Positions 13,021 through 18,725 of a DNA stretch of 18,725 bases are shown here, in pieces. The translations under genes were made by a program, and so were the position numbers. Within the stretch, counting starts at the first letter, position 1. Each line of letters opens with the position of its first letter. This DNA is from Thermocaproicibacter sp002397355 (GTDB taxonomy: Bacteria > Bacillota > Clostridia > Oscillospirales > Acutalibacteraceae), in NCBI GenBank assembly GCA_036830905.1, contig DAISNS010000032.1, forward strand, positions 1 to 18,725. Reading direction: 5' to 3'. Below the pieces are notes generated by a model, which saw only the letters and a list, made by a program, of their open reading frames with translations, was not told the origin of the DNA and did no database searches.

Positions 13021-14121
13021 ATGAATCAAATCCATCATGCACTAATCGGCTGCGGGCGCATTTCAAAAAACCACATTGCCGCCGCGGCCGCCAACCGCGA
13101 TATTATGAAACTCGTCGCCGTCTGCGACCCCGTAACGGAACGGGCGGAGGAGCAAGCCGCCGACTACTTTGCGGCAACGGGTGAAAAGCCGGCCGTATAT
13201 GCCGACTATCATAAAATGCTGCAGGAGCTGGGCGTCGATTCCTGCGCCGTCGCGACGGAGAGCGGCTACCACGCCCGCATCGCCCTGGATTGCATCCGGG
13301 CGGGGAAAAACGTGCTTGTGGAAAAGCCGATGGCCCTCTCCACCGAGGACGCGGAGCGCATGCTCACCGAAGCAAAGCAGCGCGGCGTGACGCTCGGGAT
13401 CTGCCACCAGAACCGCTTCAATCCTCCGGTGCGCCAGCTGCATAAGGCCCTGGACGACGGCCGCTTCGGGAAACTCGTCAGCGGCTCGGCGCGCATCCTC
13501 TGGAACCGCACCATGCCGTATTATCGGCAGGCGCCGTGGCGCGGCACCTGGGCGCTGGACGGCGGCACGCTGATGAACCAGTGCATCCACGGCATCGACC
13601 TGCTGCAGTGGTCGCTCGGCGGCGAGCCGGACACCATCATGGCCATGACGGGCAACTTCCTGCGCGATATCGAGGCCGAGGATTTCGGCGCCATCCTGAT
13701 CCGCTTCAAAAACGGCGCGATCGGCACGGTGGTGGGCACGGCCTGCGTCTACCCGAAGAACCTGGAGGAAACTCTCTCCATCTCCGGCGAAACCGGCACC
13801 TGTGTGATCGGCGGGGTGGCCGTGAACCGCATGGAAACCTGGAACTTCGCTTCCGCCGCAGAGCAGGACGCGGAAGTGGAAACGCTCGCGGGGGCGAATC
13901 CGAAAGACGTGTACGGCAGCGGGCACACCGCGCTTTACCGCAACTTCATGAACGCCGTGAGCACACACACCCAGCCGCTCGTCGACGGCGAAGAGGGCAT
14001 CAAGGGCATGAAGATCGTCCTTGCGGCGTACAAGTCCCAAAAGACGGGCCTTCCGGTCAAGTTCGACGATCTGCAGTTCTCCACGCTGGAAATGACGCGC
14101 GAAGACGTGAAAGTGAAATAA
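13021..14121 (+). CDS. wbpB: UDP-GlcNAcA 3-dehydrogenase WbpB-like (Gfo/Idh/MocA), 366 aa
   Basis: NAD-dependent oxidoreductase expected to oxidise C3 of UDP-GlcNAcA. The N-terminal nucleotide fold starts with IGCGRISKNH (9-18). Lys 102 in EKPMAL and His 190 in NQCIHGIDLLQWSLGG match the catalytic Lys and His positions known from WlbA. The LDGGTLMNQ(C/S)(I/H)HGIDLL block is typical of WbpB/WlbA. AGGTGA lies about six bases before the ATG. Known homologues use 2-oxoglutarate to recycle NADH, linking the step to WbpE. It follows an intrinsic terminator and heads a second cluster, wbpB-wbpI-GT-GNAT. Other Gfo/Idh/MocA sugar oxidoreductases are possible, but the context favours WbpB. Confidence 0.88.
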   Translation: MNQIHHALIGCGRISKNHIAAAAANRDIMKLVAVCDPVTERAEEQAADYFAATGEKPAVYADYHKMLQELGVDSCAVATESGYHARIALDCIRAGKNVLVEKPMALSTEDAERMLTEAKQRGVTLGICHQNRFNPPVRQLHKALDDGRFGKLVSGSARILWNRTMPYYRQAPWRGTWALDGGTLMNQCIHGIDLLQWSLGGEPDTIMAMTGNFLRDIEAEDFGAILIRFKNGAIGTVVGTACVYPKNLEETLSISGETGTCVIGGVAVNRMETWNFASAAEQDAEVETLAGANPKDVYGSGHTALYRNFMNAVSTHTQPLVDGEEGIKGMKIVLAAYKSQKTGLPVKFDDLQFSTLEMTREDVKVK

Positions 14122-14125
14122 GGTT

Positions 14126-15217
14126 ATGAAAATACTGACAGTCGTCGGCGCGAGGCCGCAGTTCATCAAGGCCTCCGTCGTCTCCCGGGCGCTCGCCCCG
14201 CTCTGCGACGAAGTGATCGTCCACACCGGCCAGCACTACGACCGGAACATGTCCGCCGTTTTCTTCGAGGAACTGAACATCCCGAAGCCGGCTTACAATC
14301 TCGGCGTCGGCTCCGGTACGCATGGAAAGCAGACCGGTGAAATGCTCATCAAGATCGAGGAAGTCATTTTCCGGGAAAAGCCGGATGTTCTGATGGTCTA
14401 CGGCGACACGAACTCCACGCTCGCCGGCGCGCTGGCGGCCTCCAAGCTGCACATTCCCGTGGCTCATGTGGAGGCCGGCCTGCGCTCGTACAACATGCGT
14501 ATGCCGGAAGAACAGAACCGCGTGCTGACGGACCATATCTCCACCTGGCTTTTCTGCCCCACACGGACGGCCGTGGAAAACCTGAAAAAGGAATCCATCG
14601 TGCGCGGCGTCACCGCCACCGGCGACGTGATGCTCGATTCCGTTCTGCATTTTCTGAAACTGGCGGCGTCCAACCCGCAGAAGACGGCGATCTTCAGTCA
14701 GCTCGGCATCGCGCCGAAGCGGTACCGTCTCGCCACGCTGCACCGCGCCGAGACGACGGACGGCGGGCTGCCCGCCGTGGAGCGCATCTTCGACGCCTTT
14801 GAAGAGCTGCCGCAACCCGTGGTGATCCCGATCCACCCGCGCACCCGGCCGCTCGCCGAGCGTGCGCTCGCCGAACGGGGGTACCGCAACATCAAGCTCA
14901 TCGACCCGGTCGGCTACCTGGAGATGCTGCTGCTGACGGACAACGCCGTCCAGGTTCTGACCGACTCCGGCGGGCTGCAGAAGGAAGCGTGGTTCATGGG
15001 CGTGCCTTGCATCACCCTGCGCGGCGAGACCGAATGGGTGGAAACGCTTGCCGGAAACTGGAACGTGCTGGCAAAGCTTGAGACGGAAGACATTCTCCGC
15101 AAGGCGACGGAAATCGTTCCCGACCCCGCCGCGCGCGCGGAAAAGCCGTTCGGCGACGGTCACGCCTCCGAGCGCATCGCCGGCATCCTCACACAGGAAA
15201 GGGCGCAGCCGCAATGA
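14126..15217 (+). CDS. wbpI: UDP-GlcNAc3NAcA 2-epimerase WbpI-like, 363 aa
   Basis: Non-hydrolysing UDP-GlcNAc 2-epimerase family (WecB/WbpI). Motifs: VVGARPQFIKAS at the N-terminus, HTGQHYDRNM (33-42), GDTNSTLAG (93-101), HVEAGLRSYNMRMPEEQNR (114-132), TLHRAETT, IHPRTRP, and LTDSGGLQKEA near the C-terminus for UDP binding. HVEAGLRSxxMRMPEExNR is shared by WbpI and WecB. With the other four enzymes nearby, the likely product is UDP-ManNAc3NAcA rather than UDP-ManNAc. The gene starts four bases after wbpB and overlaps the glycosyltransferase by 4 bp (ATGA). Confidence 0.9.
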   Translation: MKILTVVGARPQFIKASVVSRALAPLCDEVIVHTGQHYDRNMSAVFFEELNIPKPAYNLGVGSGTHGKQTGEMLIKIEEVIFREKPDVLMVYGDTNSTLAGALAASKLHIPVAHVEAGLRSYNMRMPEEQNRVLTDHISTWLFCPTRTAVENLKKESIVRGVTATGDVMLDSVLHFLKLAASNPQKTAIFSQLGIAPKRYRLATLHRAETTDGGLPAVERIFDAFEELPQPVVIPIHPRTRPLAERALAERGYRNIKLIDPVGYLEMLLLTDNAVQVLTDSGGLQKEAWFMGVPCITLRGETEWVETLAGNWNVLAKLETEDILRKATEIVPDPAARAEKPFGDGHASERIAGILTQERAQPQ

Positions 15218-16461
15218 ATATCGTCTATATCAACCACTACGCCGGGTCCGCGCAGCACGGCATGGAATTCCGCCCTTACTACATGGCAAAACGCTGGGCC
15301 GAGAAAGGAAACAACGTGACCGTCGCCGCCAGTTCGTTTTCCCATCTGCGCACAAAGAATCCGGAACTCGGCGGAAAGCCGTACGCAGTGCAGGAGATCG
15401 ACGGCACCCGCTACTTCTGGATCGCGGGCAACGAGTACCACGGCAACAATCTGGGGCGAATCCGGAATATGCTCTCTTTTCTCCGCGGGCTGAAAAAATA
15501 CGCGCCGCAGATCACGGCGCAGGGCAAACCGGACGCGGTGATCGCCTCTTCCACTTATCCGCTGGATATTTACCCCGCGCGGAAGATCGCGGAGAAGTCC
15601 GGCGCCATGCTGATCTATGAAGTGCACGACCTCTGGCCGCTCAGCCCCATCGAGCTGGGGGGCATGAGTCCCAAACACCCCTATATCCGCGTGATGCAGA
15701 AGGCGGAGAACGACTGCTACCGGTACAGCGATGCCGTCGTCTCGCTCCTGCCGTTCGCGAAAGCCCACATGGTGGAGCACGGCATGAAGCCGGAGAAATT
15801 CGTCTATATCCCGAACGGAATCGAGAAGTCGGAATGGGAAAAGCCGTTTCACGAACCGCCCGTTTATGCCGAAAAGCTGAAGGAATACCATGACGACGGC
15901 TTTTTCCTCATTGGGTATGCCGGGGCGCACGGCATCGCAAATGCGCTGGACAGCTACGTGGAAGCCGGCGAAAAGCTTCGCGGCAAAAAGGTCAAATTGA
16001 TCGCCGTCGGCCCGGGACCGGAACGCAGCCGGCTGATTGCGAAAGCCCACGGTCTCGGTTTGGACGGCATCGTGGAGTTCCTGCCGCCGGTAAAGCGCGG
16101 GCAGGTTCCGGAGCTTCTGAGCCAGTTCGACGCGCTGTACGTCGGCCTGCAGCGCCAGCCGCTTTTCCGCTTCGGCGTGAGCCCGAACAAGCTGATGGAC
16201 TATATGATGGCCGGCAAGCCCGTCATCTTCGCAATCGACGCGCCGAACGACATGGTCGCCGACGCGAAATGCGGCATCTCCATCCGGCCGGAGGACAGTT
16301 CCGCCATCGCGGACGCCGCGGAAAAGCTGGCGCGGACGCCGCCGGACGAACTGCGGGCCATGGGGCAGCGCGGGAAAGCCTATATCCTCGCCCACAACGA
16401 ATACGACGTGCTGGCGGAACAATTTCTGGAGGTGTTCCGTATGCCGCGCGGAGCGATATGA
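15214..16461 (+). CDS. GT4-family glycosyltransferase, 415 aa
   Basis: Cytoplasmic or membrane-associated GT-B glycosyltransferase. The N-terminal domain starts MNIVYINHYAGSAQHGMEFR and contains LIYEVHDLWPLSPIELGGM (about residues 130-148). The C-terminal domain has GYAGAHGIANALDSYVEA and the donor-binding block RFGVSPNKLMDYMMAGKPVIFA. These match the GT4 WbuB/WbpH-like group that transfers N-acetylated amino sugars to lipid-linked glycans. The donor is probably the diacetamido-mannuronate made by the neighbours, by inference. It overlaps wbpI and the GNAT gene by 4 bp each, so it is translationally coupled on both sides. No membrane helices are seen. Confidence 0.88.
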   Translation: MNIVYINHYAGSAQHGMEFRPYYMAKRWAEKGNNVTVAASSFSHLRTKNPELGGKPYAVQEIDGTRYFWIAGNEYHGNNLGRIRNMLSFLRGLKKYAPQITAQGKPDAVIASSTYPLDIYPARKIAEKSGAMLIYEVHDLWPLSPIELGGMSPKHPYIRVMQKAENDCYRYSDAVVSLLPFAKAHMVEHGMKPEKFVYIPNGIEKSEWEKPFHEPPVYAEKLKEYHDDGFFLIGYAGAHGIANALDSYVEAGEKLRGKKVKLIAVGPGPERSRLIAKAHGLGLDGIVEFLPPVKRGQVPELLSQFDALYVGLQRQPLFRFGVSPNKLMDYMMAGKPVIFAIDAPNDMVADAKCGISIRPEDSSAIADAAEKLARTPPDELRAMGQRGKAYILAHNEYDVLAEQFLEVFRMPRGAI

Positions 16462-17177
16462 TCCGCGAAGAATTGCGGGAAACCGCCGTGCGGTATCTGA
16501 ACCGCTCTCCCCTGCTCCACGCCGATATGCTGGACAATATCGCCCGCGGCAAGGCGGACATCCTGCGGGCGGACGAACACGGCGTGCTCCAAAAAGTCGG
16601 CACACTCCTCATGATGAGCGCAGATTCAAAGCATGCCGCGCAGGAGTTGCTCTGCAGTTTAGAGGAAGCTCCGAAAAGCCTGGAAGTCCACCGTGATATC
16701 TGCCGCGACGCCGCGCTGAAAATTTTCGGCATGTCGGTCTTCATCAGCTGCCGGCAAGCGGTCTGGTCGAAAAGGGTTCCCCTCTCCCCTGTTCGCTCAG
16801 TAGCGGAGATACGGACTCTGGACAAGAACTATCTGCCGTTCGTTCAGCAGCATTACGACCTGATGGATGATCCGGATTACATCTCCTTGCGGCTGAGCAC
16901 CGGGGATTTTCTCGGCGCGTTTTTCGACGGACATCTTGCAGGGTTCATCGGAACACACGACGAGGGTTCCATGGGCATGTTGGAAATTCTGCCGCAGTAC
17001 CGGCGGAAGGGAATCGCCTCGCAGTTGGAAACGGCGCTCGCAAATCGCCTGCTTGCGCGGGGGCGGGTTCCTTTCGCGCAGATCGAAGCGAAAAACGAAG
17101 CTTCCCTCTCCCTCCAGAGAAAACTGAACTTTGAACTTTCAAAAGAGAAAATTTACTGGCTGGACCCTGTCTCCTGA
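16458..17177 (+). CDS. GNAT-family N-acetyltransferase, 239 aa
   Basis: Cytoplasmic acetyl-CoA-dependent acyltransferase. The C-terminal GNAT domain holds motif A around ILPQYRRKGIASQLETALANRL (about residues 176-197, the R/Q-x-x-G-x-G/A pattern), followed by the region IEAKNEASLSLQRKLNFELSKEKIYWL. The N-terminal 110 residues show no recognisable domain. The ATG at 16458 overlaps the glycosyltransferase stop (ATGA), which argues for co-translation. An upstream in-frame start at 16269 lies deep in the glycosyltransferase gene and is rejected. The substrate is not known; a sugar or peptide amine tied to the glycan is a guess. It ends the operon before a strong bidirectional terminator. Confidence 0.82.
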   Translation: MIREELRETAVRYLNRSPLLHADMLDNIARGKADILRADEHGVLQKVGTLLMMSADSKHAAQELLCSLEEAPKSLEVHRDICRDAALKIFGMSVFISCRQAVWSKRVPLSPVRSVAEIRTLDKNYLPFVQQHYDLMDDPDYISLRLSTGDFLGAFFDGHLAGFIGTHDEGSMGMLEILPQYRRKGIASQLETALANRLLARGRVPFAQIEAKNEASLSLQRKLNFELSKEKIYWLDPVS

Positions 17178-17189
17178 TCTTCGCCGCTG

Positions 17190-17237
17190 AAAAACGCGCT
17201 CCGCCCTGTTTTCATCGCAGGAACGGGGCGCGTTTTT
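17190..17237. terminator. Bidirectional terminator GNAT gene / pepV
   Basis: AAAAACGCGC (17190-17199) pairs with GCGCGTTTTT (17228-17237); CCG/CGG and CTG/CAG extend the stem inward across internal loops. The flanking A-run and T-run make it work for both converging genes. Confidence 0.88.
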
Positions 17238-17246
17238 CTGTCAAAA

Positions 17247-18632
17247 TCAGGCTGTCATCAGTCGGTACATCGCTTCCAGGCAAATCTGAGCGTGCTCCAT
17301 GAAACGGCCGAGGTCGAGGAATTCGTTTCCGTTGTGAATATGGTTGTCCGGTTGGCCCGGGAAATCGGCGCCGAAAGCGACGGCCCGGCCGGGAATATCC
17401 CTTGCATACGTTCCGCCGCCCGTCGCGTAAAGTTCCGCGGGAACGCCCTCCACCGCCCGATAGGCGTCGGAAAGCAGGTGAACCAGCGGATGATCCTCCG
17501 GAAAGTACAGCGGCGCGTTATGGTCGGCCATTTCCGCTGAAACGCCGGCTTTTTCCGCCCTGCCGCGGATAGTATTGAAAATATCCCGCCCGTTTTTCGT
17601 AACGGGATAACGGATGTCTATGGACGCGCTCGCCGCGGAAGCGTTAAGCCGTACGATGCCCAAATTCAGCGTCAGGGTGCCGGACGGTTCGTCGCTCATC
17701 TTGACTCCCAGGGAGGTGCCATCCGTTTCCGTTCCGATTGCCCGATTCAAGAAACCAAGGAACGGGCCTAGTTCTTCTTCGGAGAGGGCTTGTCCGAGAA
17801 GACGAACCAGATGGGAAGCCGCGTTGAATCCGAGCTGCGGCTCGGCGCCATGGTGTGCCTTGCCGATAGAAATCACTTTTACGCCGTCGTCCGCCCCCTC
17901 AAAACGGAAATCGCCGTCCGTTCTCCGGGCGGCCTTTTTCAATCTTTCGAGGAAGTCGCCGGCAACGAGCGCTTCAGCCTCAGCCGGAACCGCGTTGACA
18001 ACCGTCCCGGCGGAAAAGCTGCGCACAATCTCACCGGGCTCGCGTTTTCTCCGGAACCCGACGCGGAGAATCCCTTTTTCCCGGTTGCAGATACCGTAAG
18101 AGCTGTCCGGCGTAAAGGCCATCACCGGAAGCGGTTCGGACTTGAAATACATCGCAAGATCCCCGCTGGCGATCTCCTCGCCCGCGCCGAAGATCACACG
18201 CAGCTTCCGCTTTCCGGTCACGCCGGCGTCTTTCAGCGCCTTCAGCCCGTAAAGCGCGGCAACAGCCGGTCCTTTATCGTCGGACGTTCCGCGCCCAAAG
18301 AACAGATTTTCTTTCCGCGTAAGACGAAACGGATCCGTTTCCCAGCCGCTGCCGGCCGGGACAACATCGACGTGCGCCACAACCGCGGCATATTCGTCTC
18401 CGGTTCCGTACTCCGCGTGGCCCGCATAATTCCCGACATTTTTTGTGGTAAATCCCAGTTCGGAGGCAATTTTCAAAATTTCATTGAGTGCGCGTGCAGA
18501 TTCGCCCCCAAAAGGTTTCCCTTCCTCAGACGGACCGCAGGCCGATGGAATCGCAACCATGCGCGCAAGAGCTTTCAGAATCTCATCCTGATAAGGGAGA
18601 ATATTCTTGCCGAACACCATATTGCTTCGCAC
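17247..18632 (-). CDS. pepV: M20-family dipeptidase PepV, 461 aa
   Basis: Cytoplasmic zinc dipeptidase (Sapep/PepV group) that cleaves dipeptides with broad specificity. Metal-ligand and catalytic residues are visible at the expected places: His 87 and Asp 89 in AHVDVVPAG, Asp 119 in GRGTSDDKGP, Glu 152-Glu 153 in GAGEEIASGD, Asp 176 in TPDSSYG, and a His near the C-terminus in NHIHNGNEFLD. A lid domain lies between about residues 190 and 370. The start is GTG at 18632 because GGAGG lies seven bases upstream; an ATG four codons in is less well spaced. Monocistronic, with its own extended -10 promoter, converging on the GNAT gene. Confidence 0.94.
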   Translation of the reverse strand: MRSNMVFGKNILPYQDEILKALARMVAIPSACGPSEEGKPFGGESARALNEILKIASELGFTTKNVGNYAGHAEYGTGDEYAAVVAHVDVVPAGSGWETDPFRLTRKENLFFGRGTSDDKGPAVAALYGLKALKDAGVTGKRKLRVIFGAGEEIASGDLAMYFKSEPLPVMAFTPDSSYGICNREKGILRVGFRRKREPGEIVRSFSAGTVVNAVPAEAEALVAGDFLERLKKAARRTDGDFRFEGADDGVKVISIGKAHHGAEPQLGFNAASHLVRLLGQALSEEELGPFLGFLNRAIGTETDGTSLGVKMSDEPSGTLTLNLGIVRLNASAASASIDIRYPVTKNGRDIFNTIRGRAEKAGVSAEMADHNAPLYFPEDHPLVHLLSDAYRAVEGVPAELYATGGGTYARDIPGRAVAFGADFPGQPDNHIHNGNEFLDLGRFMEHAQICLEAMYRLMTA

Positions 18633-18669
18633 TTTCCTTCCTCCATGCTTTCCTTTTATTTACACCACG

Positions 18670-18698
18670 ATTATACCACGAAAATTCTTTTGAGAAAA
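18670..18698 (-). promoter_or_regulatory. Extended -10 promoter of pepV
   Basis: On the minus strand a perfect TATAAT (18675-18670) is preceded by TGG, giving an extended -10. The -35 (TTTTCT, 18698-18693, 17-base spacer) is weak. The start point near 18663 gives a leader of about 30 bases. The last 27 bases of the window show no gene. Confidence 0.75.
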
Positions 18699-18725
18699 GC
18701 TGAAATTTACGGTCTGCAAGATACG

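Noticed and set aside
13063..15214. Two long minus-strand frames (387 and 385 codons) opposite wbpB and wbpI
   Set aside because: Antisense shadows with low-complexity composition and no family resemblance; they lack supported ribosome binding sites.
15160..16605. A 481-codon open frame on the minus strand opposite the glycosyltransferase
   Set aside because: Same antisense artefact; the plus strand holds a GT4 enzyme with recognisable motifs and coupled ATGA junctions.

Overview
The window reads as chromosome of a moderately GC-rich, endospore-forming Firmicute, most likely a clostridial Oscillospiraceae-type organism. The reasons are the SpmA/SpmB spore-maturation pair, an AbrB-type regulator with a zinc-finger tail, a PepV-type dipeptidase, a type III pantothenate kinase, strong AGGAGG-like ribosome binding sites, sigma-A promoters with 17-bp spacing, frequent GTG/TTG starts, and many antisense open frames caused by GC-rich third codon positions. 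The genus assignment is inference. No tRNA, rRNA, CRISPR array, insertion sequence or phage gene is visible.

Left part (1-5860): a small universal-stress-like protein converges on a five-gene minus-strand operon, urtA-B-C-D-E, which encodes a urea/short-amide-type ABC importer (lipoprotein receptor, two permeases, two ATPases). Adjacent genes overlap by 8 bp or lie 4-10 bp apart. No urease or amidase gene is present. A 318-base gene-free leader with hairpins separates urtA from a divergent two-helix membrane protein of the DUF378 type.

Middle part (5860-8400): coaX (coenzyme A synthesis) has its own extended -10 promoter and lies downstream of spmA-spmB, which act in spore core dehydration. 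Divergent from spmA is a short AbrB/SpoVT-type regulator behind a near-consensus sigma-A promoter.

Right part (8463-17180): a sugar-nucleotide locus. On the plus strand, wbpD-wbpE-wbpA-wbpB-wbpI would together convert UDP-GlcNAc to UDP-2,3-diacetamido-2,3-dideoxy-mannuronic acid: C6 oxidation (WbpA), C3 oxidation (WbpB), C3 transamination (WbpE), N-acetylation (WbpD) and C2 epimerisation (WbpI). A GT4 glycosyltransferase and a GNAT acetyltransferase follow, each overlapping its upstream neighbour by 4 bp (ATGA). An intrinsic terminator sits inside the set, between wbpA and wbpB. A second aminotransferase, of the ArnB/PseC-like DegT group, is transcribed divergently from a paired promoter region. 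No flippase, polymerase, initiating transferase or 4,6-dehydratase lies in the window, so the glycan must be completed with genes elsewhere.

Far right (17190-18725): a bidirectional terminator separates the sugar locus from convergent pepV, which has its own extended -10 promoter near the window edge. I did not find a clearly new biological system. The best leads are the complete diacetamido-mannuronate set with its internal terminator and extra aminotransferase, the structured urtA leader, and several palindromes and repeats at promoters.
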